Below, one piece after another: positions 38,927 to 48,101 of a DNA stretch of 52,491 nt (the first letter of the stretch is position 1; each line of letters begins with the position of its first letter). Source of the DNA: a virus. The translations under genes were made by a program, and so were the position numbers. Below the pieces are notes generated by a model. The model made no database searches, was not told where the DNA came from, and was given only the letters and a program-made list of their open reading frames with translations. Location of the stretch: positions 1 through 52,491 of IMG/VR virus record IMGVR_UViG_3300022905_000015; one strand, 5' to 3'.

Positions 38927-39862
38927 ATGGCAAACTTAACCCCCGCAAGTAACAATACCGTTACTTTAGCAAACGCGGCTACGTTCATTCCAGAACTGTG
39001 GTCAGATGAAATCATTGCGGCGTACAAGCAAAACCTCGTTCTTGCTAACCTCGTAAACAAAATGCCTATGACTGGTAAGAAAGGTGATACTCTTCACATT
39101 CCTAAGCCTGTCCGTGGCGCGGCCAATGCTAAGACAGCGGCTGACACTGTAACAATTCAACAGACTGCTAACACAGAAGTTATAATCACTATCGACAAGC
39201 ACTACGAATACTCACGCTTGATCGAGGACATCACAGAAGTACAGGCGTTGGATTCACTCCGCCGTTTCTACACTGACGATGCAGGTTACGCTCTTGCTAA
39301 GCAAGTCGATGACGATCTGTTCGCAGAGTTGTTGAACGTGTCAAACGATGCAGGTACTGCTGATGGTGCTGATGCTACTCAGTCTCACTACCAGATCAAC
39401 GGTGCATCTGATGTCTTGATTGACTACGATGACTCTACTGCTCTTGAAGCGTTCTCTGATGCGGCTTTCCGCAACATGATTCAACGGTTGGATGATGCTG
39501 ATGTTCCTATGGAAGGTCGTGTATTGATTATCCCTCCTGTGATTCGCAACACTATCATGGGCATTGAGCGTTACGTGTCTTCTGACTTTGTCAACGGTCG
39601 TGGTGTTAACAACGGTCAGATTGGTCAGCTTTACGGTGTTGACGTTTACGTTACATCTAACGCTCCAACTGTCACTGGTACTACCACTTCTGGTCGTGTC
39701 ATGACTATGATGCACAAGGACGCTTTCGTTCTTGCAGAGCAAATGGCTGTACGTTCACAGACTCAGTACAAGCAAGAGTTCCTTGCGAACTTGTTCACTG
39801 CTGACACTCTGTACGGCACCAAGGTTCTCCGTCAAGAGAACGTACTCTCTGTTGTAGTATAA
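38927..39862 (+). CDS. Major capsid protein
   Basis: The 311-residue protein starts ANLTPASNNTVTLANAATFI, then PELWSDEIIAAYKQNLVLAN, and has MTGKKGDTLHIPKPVRG (about 49-65), ANTEVIITIDKHYEYSRLIE and GYALAKQVDDDLFAELL. These phrases are those of HK97-fold capsids in T7-like and related marine podoviruses. It follows the scaffold by 19 bases with AGGAG before the ATG. A hairpin terminator follows. Confidence 0.9.
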   Translation: MANLTPASNNTVTLANAATFIPELWSDEIIAAYKQNLVLANLVNKMPMTGKKGDTLHIPKPVRGAANAKTAADTVTIQQTANTEVIITIDKHYEYSRLIEDITEVQALDSLRRFYTDDAGYALAKQVDDDLFAELLNVSNDAGTADGADATQSHYQINGASDVLIDYDDSTALEAFSDAAFRNMIQRLDDADVPMEGRVLIIPPVIRNTIMGIERYVSSDFVNGRGVNNGQIGQLYGVDVYVTSNAPTVTGTTTSGRVMTMMHKDAFVLAEQMAVRSQTQYKQEFLANLFTADTLYGTKVLRQENVLSVVV

Positions 39863-39871
39863 ACAGAGTCC

Positions 39872-39904
39872 GGGGGAGTCTACTCAGGCTCCCCTATCTT
39901 ATTT
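39872..39904 (+). terminator. Probable terminator after the capsid gene
   Basis: GGGGAG (39873-39878) pairs with CTCCCC (39889-39894), followed by TATCTTATTT. The T-tract is broken, so read-through into the tail-fibre genes is probable, giving a graded level. Confidence 0.65.
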
Positions 39905-39920
39905 CTAACTGGAGAGTGTA

Positions 39921-41093
39921 ATGGCTATCTTTCGTGGTATTGGTGGTGCAGGTGATTCAACAACTGACGCTACAGTTACTGAAGTAACTCAGCAAGCAAC
40001 TAACGCCGCCGCATCTGCAACAGCCGCCTCCTCTTCAGCTTCATCAGCCGCTACTTCAGCAAGTAATGCGGCAACCTCAGAAAGCAATGCCGCTACCTCT
40101 GCAACTAATGCGGCTACCTCTGAGTCTAATGCAAGTACCTCCGCAACTAATGCCGCAAGCTCTGCTACTACAGCATCGACAGCGGCTACAGCGGCTCAGA
40201 CTGCTCAGACTGCCGCAGAAGCGGCTCAAACAGCGGCAGAAACTGCAGAGACTAATGCATCTACTTCAGCCACGTCAGCGGCTTCTAGTGCAACCTCAGC
40301 GGCATCTTCAGCATCTGCGGCAAACACAAGTGAAACGAATGCGGCCACAAGCGAGACAAACGCCGCTACGTCAGAAACTAATGCGGCTACATCAGCGACT
40401 ACGGCACAGAGCGCACAGACTGCGGCAGAGGCGGCAAGAGATGAGGCTGTAGCGGCACAAGAAGCAATTGATGGTTTGTATCTTGGAGCGCAAACATCTG
40501 ATCCCACATTAGACAATAATGGTGATCCAGTTACTGCAGGTGATTGGTATTACAATACATCCACTGGTGTAACTCGTATCTACGATGGTAGTGCTTGGGT
40601 TAATGGTGCAGTCTCTACCGCTTCTTTTCTATTAGCGGCTAACAACTTATCAGACCTTACTAATGCGACTACAGCACGTACTAACTTAGGTCTTGGTACT
40701 GCGGCTACGACAGCATCTACAGACTATGCGACAGCCGCACAAGGTACACTAGCTGATAGTGCTACTCAGCCCGGAGACAACATCTCCACATTAACTAATG
40801 ACTCTGGTTATCTCACTAGCTTCACAGAGACTAACGATCTATCGACAGCGGTCACATGGGCAAACGTACCAGACGCTAACATTACGCAGTCTTCAGTCAC
40901 ACAACATCAGGCGGCACTGTCGATCACAGAGTCACAGATCAGCGACTTTGGCACATACGCTACATCCGCAGAGTTAACATCAGCAACAGCCAACTCAGGC
41001 AACTGGGACACTGCATACTCATGGGGTGATCACTCAGTCGCAGGATACGGGACAACTGACGAGGCTCTTGCACTCGCAATCGCACTAGGATAG
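39921..41093 (+). CDS. Modular tail fibre protein with Ala/Ser-rich coiled coil
   Basis: The 390-residue protein starts AIFRGIGGAGDSTTDATVTE, a probable virion-attachment segment. Residues about 30-165 are a low-complexity ASSATTAS/ETNAATSET repeat, predicted as a trimeric coiled coil. Then come YNTSTGVTRIYDGSAWVNG, ARTNLGLGTAAT and the fibre module that is nearly identical in DNA to the gene at 3130-4617. The C-terminus has GNWDTAYSWGDHSVAGYGTT. It is the first gene of the fibre region and likely the shaft of the main fibre. ATG is preceded by GGAGAG. Confidence 0.75.
   Translation: MAIFRGIGGAGDSTTDATVTEVTQQATNAAASATAASSSASSAATSASNAATSESNAATSATNAATSESNASTSATNAASSATTASTAATAAQTAQTAAEAAQTAAETAETNASTSATSAASSATSAASSASAANTSETNAATSETNAATSETNAATSATTAQSAQTAAEAARDEAVAAQEAIDGLYLGAQTSDPTLDNNGDPVTAGDWYYNTSTGVTRIYDGSAWVNGAVSTASFLLAANNLSDLTNATTARTNLGLGTAATTASTDYATAAQGTLADSATQPGDNISTLTNDSGYLTSFTETNDLSTAVTWANVPDANITQSSVTQHQAALSITESQISDFGTYATSAELTSATANSGNWDTAYSWGDHSVAGYGTTDEALALAIALG
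40806..40861 (+). repeat. 56-bp exact DNA repeat shared by two fibre genes (copy B)
   Basis: Identical to 4078-4133; similarity continues for about 85 bases with a few changes. The surrounding parts of the two genes differ strongly. Confidence 0.8.
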
Positions 41094-41097
41094 GACA

Positions 41098-41406
41098 ATG
41101 GCAAACACGTTCAAGAATTACACATCGGCATCTGTAGGCACATCACCTGTGACGGTCTACACAGTGCCATCAGCAACCACTGCGGTTGTCATCGGGTGCA
41201 ACGTAGCAAACCGCACAGCATCGTCCATTACTGTGGATGTACAGCTAGGGTCTACCTACATCGTGAAAGGCGCACCAGTGCCTGCAGGATCAGCCCTGAG
41301 CGTACTGGACGGCAAGATCATTGCAGAGACTACAGAGACTATTGTGGTGACATCTGATACCGCAAGCAGTGCTGACGTAATCCTGAGTGTACTGGAGCAA
41401 AGCTAA
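41098..41406 (+). CDS. Small tail protein (102 aa)
   Basis: The product starts ANTFKNYTSASVGTSPVTVY and has AVVIGCNVANRTASSITVDV and APVPAGSALSVLDGKIIAET. This short beta-sandwich protein type is common in phage tail regions and is probably a virion component. Base composition is clearly richer in G/C than in the next gene, which fits separate acquisition of modules. Its stop overlaps the next start (TAATG). Confidence 0.65.
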   Translation: MANTFKNYTSASVGTSPVTVYTVPSATTAVVIGCNVANRTASSITVDVQLGSTYIVKGAPVPAGSALSVLDGKIIAETTETIVVTSDTASSADVILSVLEQS

Positions 41407-43076
41407 TGGCAGGCTATATTGGTAAGGCACAGTCTTTAGCCAACCTATCTGAAGCAGATACTTTAGATTCTGTAACGGGGCGTGGAGCCACTACAGCAAA
41501 TGATTTATCGCTAACTGGCGATCTCAGCGTAGACGGCGGCACAATCAAACTGGATGGGAATTATCCGGTTGGTACGGAAAACGTAGCTTTGGGTAATGAG
41601 GCTTTAGATGCCTTAACTTCAGGTGGTGATTACAACACAGCCCTTGGTTATGCGGCATTGACAGCTAATACATCCGGGCAAAGAAATACTGCGGTTGGTC
41701 GTACAGCAATGTCATCAAATGCTACTGGCTCATATAATACTGCTGTTGGTATGGCTTCACTAAGTGCTAGTGGTTCTGGAAATTCTAACACCGGACTGGG
41801 ATATAATGCCTTAGCAAATAATACTACTGCCTCTAACAACACTGCTGTCGGTTTTGAGGCACTTGTTGTAAACACCACAGGTACACAGAACGTGGCTGTT
41901 GGTTATTTAGCATTAGATGCAAACACCACAACAAGTAATAATACAGCTATTGGTGGAAATTCACTTTCTGCAAACATAGCGCACAATAATACAGCACTTG
42001 GATATAACACGTTTGCTGTCAACACCACAGGCACAGACGGTGTAGCTATCGGTGCATATGCGCTAGATTCTAATACGACAGGTACAAATAATGTTGGTAT
42101 AGGACGAGACGCATTAGGAGCAAACACCACAGGTGCATCAGGGACGGCAGTCGGTTATCAGGCAGGAGGTAGCGTCACTACTGGTAGTGGCAATAGTTAT
42201 TTCGGGATGCAAGCAGGATATTCAAATACAACAGGGATATTCAATACTGCTGTTGGTTACAATGCTCTTTATACAAGCACAGCAAGTTACAACACAGCCT
42301 GTGGTATGTATGCGCTCAGATATACTACGTCAGGAGGATATAATACTGCTGTTGGTTACAATGCTTTACAAGGCAATACTACGGCTACATTCAATACTGC
42401 GCTAGGTTGGTCAGCATTATCCGCCAGTACAACTGGAGACAGCAACGTAGCTGTCGGAGTATCGGCATCAGGTAACCTTACGACTGGTTCGCAAAATACT
42501 GTTATGGGACGGTATGCAGGTGGAGCAATTACAACCGGAAACGAAAATGTCGTCATTGGACATTACGCAGGTGCTTCTGGGACAAACGATTTAACAACTG
42601 GTTCGTATAACGTCTTAATCGGAAGATTGGCTCATATGTCCAGTGCAAGTGGGCAAGAGCAAATCGTTATTGGATTCAATGCTCAAGGTAAAGGTAACAA
42701 CACGACCTTTGTTGGTGGCGGTTCAGGTGCTTATCAGGCAAACAATTCATCATCTTGGTCAACAACGTCAGATGAGCGTCTGAAAAAGAACATCGTTGAT
42801 AACACAGATGGTCTAGACAAGATCAATGCCATTCAAGTCCGCAACTTTGAATATCGCACTGAAGATGAAATCACAGAACTTGAGCCATCAAATGTCATTC
42901 AGATTGAAGGCACTCAGCTTGGTGTTATCGCTCAAGAGATCCAACAAGTTTGCCCACAGATGGTCAAAGAAGAGTCAACAGGTGTTTTATCCGTCGATAC
43001 AGACAATTTAGTCTGGTATTTAATTAACGCTGTTAAGGAATTATCAGCCAAAGTCGAAGCATTGGAGAACGCATAA
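41406..43076 (+). CDS. Tail fibre/spike with S74 self-cleaving chaperone domain
   Basis: The 556-residue protein has a short N-terminal part (AGYIGKAQSLANLSEADTLD), about 20 degenerate repeats of the form NTAVGYNALxxNTTG between residues 60 and 410 (trimeric beta-roll like those of adhesins), and a C-terminal intramolecular chaperone of the S74 peptidase kind. Ser455 and Lys460 lie in TSDERLKKN, followed by GVIAQEIQQV. The chaperone trimerises the fibre and cuts itself off. The repeats could bind host surface sugars. The stop overlaps the next ATG (TAATGG). Confidence 0.88.
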   Translation: MAGYIGKAQSLANLSEADTLDSVTGRGATTANDLSLTGDLSVDGGTIKLDGNYPVGTENVALGNEALDALTSGGDYNTALGYAALTANTSGQRNTAVGRTAMSSNATGSYNTAVGMASLSASGSGNSNTGLGYNALANNTTASNNTAVGFEALVVNTTGTQNVAVGYLALDANTTTSNNTAIGGNSLSANIAHNNTALGYNTFAVNTTGTDGVAIGAYALDSNTTGTNNVGIGRDALGANTTGASGTAVGYQAGGSVTTGSGNSYFGMQAGYSNTTGIFNTAVGYNALYTSTASYNTACGMYALRYTTSGGYNTAVGYNALQGNTTATFNTALGWSALSASTTGDSNVAVGVSASGNLTTGSQNTVMGRYAGGAITTGNENVVIGHYAGASGTNDLTTGSYNVLIGRLAHMSSASGQEQIVIGFNAQGKGNNTTFVGGGSGAYQANNSSSWSTTSDERLKKNIVDNTDGLDKINAIQVRNFEYRTEDEITELEPSNVIQIEGTQLGVIAQEIQQVCPQMVKEESTGVLSVDTDNLVWYLINAVKELSAKVEALENA

Positions 43077-43285
43077 TGGAAGAACTCACAGCAGAACAAA
43101 TCGCACAGCACTACTCAGCCGCTATGGACTCAGTGAACCTGTTGAACGCAGGACAACCAGACGACATGAGCGATGATGACTGGGCTGATTGTGTTGCACG
43201 AAACAAAGAACACTTACGGATCATGTTAGCTAAGGACTTCTGGACTGATGAAGACCTTACACCATTACAGGAAGCGAGTGCATAA
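43076..43285 (+). CDS. Small acidic protein after the S74 fibre (69 aa)
   Basis: Acidic, helical product (TAEQIAQHYSAAMDSVNLLN, DDMSDDDWADCVARNKEHLR). No recognised domain. TAATG overlaps at both ends couple it to fibre genes; chaperone activity for the fibre is a guess from position and size. Confidence 0.55.
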   Translation: MEELTAEQIAQHYSAAMDSVNLLNAGQPDDMSDDDWADCVARNKEHLRIMLAKDFWTDEDLTPLQEASA

Positions 43286-43737
43286 TGTCAGGTTACATCG
43301 GAAACATCCCAGTACCACAGGCTACGCAGACTCGTGACAACTTCACAGCCACTGCAAGCCAGACTACCTTTGCTACCTCTGGGTACACTCCGGGCTACCT
43401 TGACGTATACCTCAACGGTGTACACTTAGACCCTACAGACTACACAGCCGCTAACGGCACTGATGTGGTGTTGGCTACTGGAGCGACTGCAGGTGACGTA
43501 CTATCAGTGGTGGCATTCACTACCTTTGAACTAGCAGGGCCGGCAGGTGCGGGATACTTCCTTGGTGAGAACGGTGCTACTGGCGACACTACGAATGGCC
43601 TAGGTGACATCTTCAGGGTGCATGAGGATGCCCTTGATACTGCAGTGACCATTGCCGCTAACACCAACGCATCAGCCACTGGCCCACTGACATTGAATGC
43701 GACAGTGACGGTCAACGGCACACTGACGATTGTATAA
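43285..43737 (+). CDS. Short tail fibre-like protein (150 aa)
   Basis: The protein starts SGYIGNIPVPQATQTRDNFT, then TATASQTTFATSGYTPGYLD and VYLNGVHLDPTDYTA. This N-terminal domain of about 85 residues is widespread in marine phage tail proteins. The C-terminal 40 residues close with ASATGPLTLNATVTVNGTLT, the same end pattern as in the genes at 3130 and 4614. It looks like a modular beta protein of the tail tip. Confidence 0.72.
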   Translation: MSGYIGNIPVPQATQTRDNFTATASQTTFATSGYTPGYLDVYLNGVHLDPTDYTAANGTDVVLATGATAGDVLSVVAFTTFELAGPAGAGYFLGENGATGDTTNGLGDIFRVHEDALDTAVTIAANTNASATGPLTLNATVTVNGTLTIV

Positions 43738-43746
43738 GGAACTGAG

Positions 43747-44289
43747 ATGGCTTCAGAGCTAATCGTACAAACACTCAAGGGGCCAACTAGCGGGGCCAAT
43801 GCGAACAAGGTGATTATCCCGTCTGGGCAGACGTTGGATGCGAGTGCGGGTGGTTTTACTCCTGCTAGTGGTCAGATTGTTAATCATGAATATTACACAA
43901 ATAATACTTATGTAAACAATTCTACTGAAACTTTTGCAGACCTTTGGAGTGTAACGTACACACCAGTTCTTACTCAAAGTCTTATTTACTTTATGTGGTC
44001 TTGCGATATTAGAACATCAAGAAGTGGCGGGGCGGATACACGAGCGCATTTACGCACTGTTGTAGATGGAGCAGGTTACGCAAATAACTATGATATGTCT
44101 CACTACGATTATGGCAATAGTGGGGCTTGGCATCACATGATGGTTGCAGTGACAAGTTTTAAAAACAATACGGACGGATCGGCTACAACTCATGTATTCC
44201 AAGGGCGTACAGCAGGCGGCGCAGAAGTTGGTATAAGTATAACCGCAACTAATACGAGCTACTTACACGTCATGGAGATCGCAGGATGA
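43747..44289 (+). CDS. Tail decoration protein, MEIAG family (copy B)
   Basis: The 180-residue protein shares its N-terminal 30 residues (ASELIVQTLKGPTSGANANK...) and 71 exact bases with the gene at 4804-5343, but the body is different: SGQIVNHEYYTNNTYVNNST, a beta-rich domain, ending SYLHVMEIAG. The sharp change from a G/C-rich head to an A/T-rich body at about 43836 suggests a swapped C-terminal domain. It overlaps the next gene by ATGA. Probable tail-tip decoration or receptor-contact protein. Confidence 0.65.
   Translation: MASELIVQTLKGPTSGANANKVIIPSGQTLDASAGGFTPASGQIVNHEYYTNNTYVNNSTETFADLWSVTYTPVLTQSLIYFMWSCDIRTSRSGGADTRAHLRTVVDGAGYANNYDMSHYDYGNSGAWHHMMVAVTSFKNNTDGSATTHVFQGRTAGGAEVGISITATNTSYLHVMEIAG
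43765..43835 (+). repeat. 71-bp exact cassette-head repeat (copy B)
   Basis: Identical to 4822-4892. Followed by unrelated sequence in the two loci. Confidence 0.85.
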
Positions 44290-44326
44290 CAACACTCTAT
44301 GTAGACAACATCGCCCCGAATCTCCA
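44272..44326 (+). repeat. 55-bp exact cassette-junction repeat (copy B)
   Basis: Identical to 5326-5380 and likewise spans a gene end and the next gene start across an ATGA overlap. Confidence 0.85.
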
Positions 44327-44756
44327 GAGTCGTGTATCAGTGCCGGGTCATGTGATTCAGGTTGTAGGTGCTAATGACATTATTACTGCAACTAACACTA
44401 ACTCAACAAGTTTTATCGCTACGACACTAGCGGCCACAATTACGCCAACAAGTACATCTAGTAAAATTTTAGTTACGGCAACATTTAGTGCTACTCAAGA
44501 CGGTGGCTCTAATGAACAAGCATATGTACAAATTTATCGTGGAGCGTCTAATCTTAGGCCATCAGGCACTCCACAGTTTATGTATGATCATCCCGGTGGC
44601 AACGTGGGTTTCAGCGGGACATATATGTTTTATGATTCTCCTGCTACGACATCCGCAACAACTTACACTGTGTATATCAAAGTAAGTGGGTCAGGTTCAT
44701 TTTTTAGAGCAGTAGCCGGGACAGACACCATCACACTCATGGAGATCGCCGGATGA
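44286..44756 (+). CDS. Tail decoration protein, MEIAG family (copy B, 156 aa)
   Basis: Allele of the gene at 5340-5828, shorter by six residues after residue 15, with many synonymous and some amino-acid changes in the middle (for example YVQIYRGASNLRPSG against QVTIYRGATNLRPSG) but an identical junction start and near-identical last 25 codons. It keeps the STSSKILVTATFSATQDGGS strand pair and the final TDTITLMEIAG. The two last base differences between the arms lie in its final codons. Confidence 0.65.
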   Translation: MTTLYVDNIAPNLQSRVSVPGHVIQVVGANDIITATNTNSTSFIATTLAATITPTSTSSKILVTATFSATQDGGSNEQAYVQIYRGASNLRPSGTPQFMYDHPGGNVGFSGTYMFYDSPATTSATTYTVYIKVSGSGSFFRAVAGTDTITLMEIAG

Positions 44757-45292
44757 GCAGTATAATCAAAGTCGATCAAATCCAACTGGCTGATGGCTCG
44801 ACACCAACTGCGGGTGATCTTGGGTTGAATGTTACTGGTAGCACTTTACAAACAGTCAACGCTGTTTTTTCTGGTTCAGAAACTTTTTCTTCTGATTCTT
44901 ACGCAGATACTAGCTTAACGGCAACTATCACTCCTTCCAGTACAAGCAGTAAAGTGCTTGTTTTAGTGACTCAAAGATTATTAGTTACAGAAGCTCAATC
45001 CGGTATTGGTTATGGAAACAACTCTAATATGGGATGGAAGGTAGTTAGAGATTCTACAGACCTTATGAACCCCGGTAGCGATAGCGGAGGTAAATACTCT
45101 ATGGGGTTGGCCGCTTCTGACACAAGCAGTGGAAATCTTATGATGACTGCGTATATAAATTATGCATATTTGGATTCACCCGGTAAAGCAACAGCTTGCG
45201 TGTACAAAACACAAGCCGCAAAAGGAACGTCCGGGATGGGTTCCGTTTACACAAGAGATGGATTTATCACCCTAATTGAAATCGCAGGCTAA
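44753..45292 (+). CDS. Tail decoration protein, MEIAG family (second copy)
   Basis: Identical to the product of 5825-6364. Here it follows copy B of the array by an ATGA overlap, so both alternative upstream sets lead into the same third decoration protein, which has the DNA-conserved start and the FITLIEIAG end. Confidence 0.65.
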   Translation: MSSIIKVDQIQLADGSTPTAGDLGLNVTGSTLQTVNAVFSGSETFSSDSYADTSLTATITPSSTSSKVLVLVTQRLLVTEAQSGIGYGNNSNMGWKVVRDSTDLMNPGSDSGGKYSMGLAASDTSSGNLMMTAYINYAYLDSPGKATACVYKTQAAKGTSGMGSVYTRDGFITLIEIAG

Positions 45293-45303
45293 AGGAGAAA
45301 CAC

Positions 45304-45690
45304 ATGGCAAGCGTATCACAGGCTTTATCAGAGCTTAATATTACAGAATGGGTTCTCCGTGGAGAGCCTACAACAGAGGCAGAGTTCAACGAAATGTTCC
45401 GCAAGGTCACTGGAGCAGACGCTAATGGTAGTGCCATTGAGTCAGCTAACTCAGCAGACTGGGGCGTAACGTGGACTGAAGTCTCTGCAAAGCAAGCAGA
45501 GCTTACAGCGGCAGAGCCTATGAAGGCATTGCGTGCAGAGCGTGATCGTTTGATTGCCGCTACTGACTGGTGGGCATCATCTGATCTGACCATGACTGCT
45601 GAACAGACTGCATACCGTCAGGCACTGCGTGACATCACAGACACAGCAACTTCTTTAGATGACGTAACTTGGCCTACAAAGCCGGAGTAA
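45304..45690 (+). CDS. Phage tail assembly chaperone-like protein (second copy)
   Basis: Identical to 6376-6762, with the same C-terminal ATDWWASSD ... WPTKPE pattern and AAAGGAG ribosome binding site. Probably one physical gene seen twice because the contig overlaps itself. Confidence 0.8.
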   Translation: MASVSQALSELNITEWVLRGEPTTEAEFNEMFRKVTGADANGSAIESANSADWGVTWTEVSAKQAELTAAEPMKALRAERDRLIAATDWWASSDLTMTAEQTAYRQALRDITDTATSLDDVTWPTKPE

Positions 45691-45693
45691 GAG

Positions 45694-46719
45694 ATGACTC
45701 GTGCAAGAGACTTAGCCAACGTAGCAGATGACGTATCAACCGGGACGGTGGTGACCACTGCATCTCCATCGTTGGGGCGCAGGAATCTCATCATCAATGG
45801 TGCGATGCAGGTGGCACAGCGTGGGACGAGTATTACGTTAGGTGCAGGAACAGGGACGTATACGCTAGATAGGGTGCGATCTCAGTCAAACGGTGGCGGT
45901 ATTACAGTCTCACAAGAAACAAATGCAATCAGTGGTATTGGAACACAGAAGATGTGCCGTTACACAGGTGCATCAGGTGTCACAGGCGTTTATTACATTT
46001 ATCGTATTGAGAGTAAGGATGTTGCTCAGATTAACGGCAACAGCGTTACTTTCTCCATCTATATAGAAAACAACTCTGGTGCAAGTATTAGTCCTACTAT
46101 TGATTACTACCATCCGACAGCGGCAGATAACTTTAGTGGTAATACAACTGTTGCAAGTGGAGTAGCATTGGGAACTGTTGCTAACGGTAGTTCAGCCAGA
46201 TTAACTGCAACAACTGATGTAAGTGGCACAACAATTACTAATGGCCTAATGTTACAAGTTAATTTTGGATCAGCACTTACATCGGGCACTATTGATTTCA
46301 CCGGAGTCCAACTAGAAGTCGGCTCTGTTGCGACACCTTTCGAGCATCGCTCATTCGGGGAGGAGCTTGCGTTGTGTCAGAGGTATTATGAAGTTTTAGC
46401 AAATGGGGCCGATAGCTCTTCCGGTTGTATAGGTAGTGGTAATTACTACACCTCAACTAGTTTTCATTTACCTGTTAAATTTCAAGTACAAAAAAGAACC
46501 ACATCATATTCATTAGATCAGGTAACGGGAACATACTTTTATCGTGTCTATCGTGAAAGCGGAAACGATCAATTTGATTCATTTGGCTTAACTCGCAAAG
46601 GCGCACAATCTTGTACGTTATATAAAGGAAGTGGTTCAGTATCTAGCACGGCGGGAAATGGTGGCGAATTCTTATGCAATAATGCTAGTGCTTTTGTTGC
46701 TATTGATAATGAGTTATAG
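45694..46719 (+). CDS. Tail fibre protein, 'NLIINGAMQVAQRG' type (second copy)
   Basis: Identical to 6766-7791. Anchor TRARDLANVADD, carbohydrate-binding-like sandwich and a separate C-terminal domain, as described for the first copy. Confidence 0.75.
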   Translation: MTRARDLANVADDVSTGTVVTTASPSLGRRNLIINGAMQVAQRGTSITLGAGTGTYTLDRVRSQSNGGGITVSQETNAISGIGTQKMCRYTGASGVTGVYYIYRIESKDVAQINGNSVTFSIYIENNSGASISPTIDYYHPTAADNFSGNTTVASGVALGTVANGSSARLTATTDVSGTTITNGLMLQVNFGSALTSGTIDFTGVQLEVGSVATPFEHRSFGEELALCQRYYEVLANGADSSSGCIGSGNYYTSTSFHLPVKFQVQKRTTSYSLDQVTGTYFYRVYRESGNDQFDSFGLTRKGAQSCTLYKGSGSVSSTAGNGGEFLCNNASAFVAIDNEL

Positions 46720-46727
46720 GGGTTGAT

Positions 46728-46916
46728 ATGGATATTGTTTTGGCAAAATACACAAAGGCTCCAACAGAAACAGAAAATACTGCGGTGTATGTAGTTTTAA
46801 ATACAAACCCATCAAGGGCATTGTCAGTCCCACTAGACCCTGCCAACCGCCACTACGCAGAAATCATGCGTCAGGTTGATGCGGGTGAGCTAACCATACA
46901 AGAAGCAGACAGCTAA
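46728..46916 (+). CDS. Small tail-region protein with NRHYAEI motif (second copy)
   Basis: Identical to 7800-7988; leads into the lysis cluster. Confidence 0.6.
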   Translation: MDIVLAKYTKAPTETENTAVYVVLNTNPSRALSVPLDPANRHYAEIMRQVDAGELTIQEADS

Positions 46917-46925
46917 GGACGGAGT

Positions 46926-47117
46926 GTGAAAGAGATGGCAACAGAAAGCACGAAAACTTTAGTAGACGGTTTAAGTGTAGTCACTGTGGTAGGAACGATT
47001 GGTGAACTGTTGCCTCCGATGGCGGCGTTGTTTACATTAGTATGGACAGCAATAAGGATCTACGAGACAAAGACAGTACAGAGGTTATTGGGCAAGGACA
47101 GCCCCGATGATAGCTGA
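46926..47117 (+). CDS. Small holin with possible dual start (second copy)
   Basis: Identical to 7998-8189. The same two starts are available, GTG 46926 and ATG 46935, each with its own purine-rich site. Confidence 0.65.
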   Translation: MKEMATESTKTLVDGLSVVTVVGTIGELLPPMAALFTLVWTAIRIYETKTVQRLLGKDSPDDS

Positions 47118-47547
47118 ACTCGCCGCCGCTAATGCGGCCTTTGGCGTTATCAAAGAAACCATCGCCAATGGTAAAGAACTGTATGAAGCAGGACAGGCAC
47201 TAGCAGACTACTTTGGCCTCAAGGCTGAGATACAAAAGAAAGCACATGAACACGGATATAAGTCTGACCTTGAAGCGTTCATGGCCACAGAGCAACTTAA
47301 AGAATATGAGGATGCTCTGAAACAAATGATGATCTGGCAAGGGCGAGCCGGGTTATGGACAGATTGGTTAGACTACCAGAGTAAGATGAAAGAAAGCCGT
47401 GAAGCCGCAGAGAAAGCTGAGAAAGCCAAGAAAGCTAAACGTAAAAAACAAATTGTTGATATTTGTATTAGCATCGGTTTGGGCGTTAGCGTTCTCTCAG
47501 CCATTGGCTTGGTAATATACATCTTCTATTGGCTCAGTAAACAGTAG
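47107..47547 (+). CDS. C-terminally membrane-anchored coiled-coil protein (second copy)
   Basis: Identical to 8179-8619: charged helical body, one C-terminal transmembrane segment, 11-base overlap with the holin gene. Confidence 0.55.
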   Translation: MIAELAAANAAFGVIKETIANGKELYEAGQALADYFGLKAEIQKKAHEHGYKSDLEAFMATEQLKEYEDALKQMMIWQGRAGLWTDWLDYQSKMKESREAAEKAEKAKKAKRKKQIVDICISIGLGVSVLSAIGLVIYIFYWLSKQ

Positions 47548-47554
47548 GTCACCT

Positions 47555-47737
47555 ATGTGGTTATTATTTGCAATCCTAATTCAGTCTGATAGCTACGCTG
47601 TCTATCCTCAAGGGCCATTTGCAACAATGGACGAGTGCTTTGAAGCCCGTGAGTATTTCATGGCAACAGCACCACAGCCTAAGATAAACTATGAAGCAGT
47701 GTGTGTACAGACGGATGTAACAGGAAATGCCTCATGA
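47555..47737 (+). CDS. Small probably exported protein (second copy)
   Basis: Identical to 8627-8809: short signal-like N-terminus and two cysteines. Confidence 0.5.
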   Translation: MWLLFAILIQSDSYAVYPQGPFATMDECFEAREYFMATAPQPKINYEAVCVQTDVTGNAS

Positions 47738-48099
47738 TTGGGTTAGTCACAGCTATCACGGACTTGGCAGGTACATGGGTCAAGAGCAAGGCGGAATCAA
47801 CCAAGGCCACCGCAGAGGCCAAAGCCACCGCACTGAAAACAGCGGCACAGTCCACAGCGGATTGGGAACGCATCATGGCCGAGTCATCCAAGAACTCGTG
47901 GAAAGACGAGTGGTTAACGATAGTATTCAGCATCCCCTTGATACTTGTCTTTATACCAAGCATGGTAGGACATATCCAAGCGGGGTTCAACGCATTGGCA
48001 ACTTTGCCGATTTGGTATCATGAGATTCTCATGGTAATTGTACTGGCCTCATTCGGTGTCAAAGCCGGTAAAGGTCTTATGGAAACATTAAGGAAATAA
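47734..48099 (+). CDS. Second holin, GTA/3TM type (second copy)
   Basis: Identical to 8806-9171; ATG 47734 overlaps the previous stop (ATGA). Confidence 0.7.
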   Translation: MIGLVTAITDLAGTWVKSKAESTKATAEAKATALKTAAQSTADWERIMAESSKNSWKDEWLTIVFSIPLILVFIPSMVGHIQAGFNALATLPIWYHEILMVIVLASFGVKAGKGLMETLRK

Positions 48100-48101
48100 T
48101 C

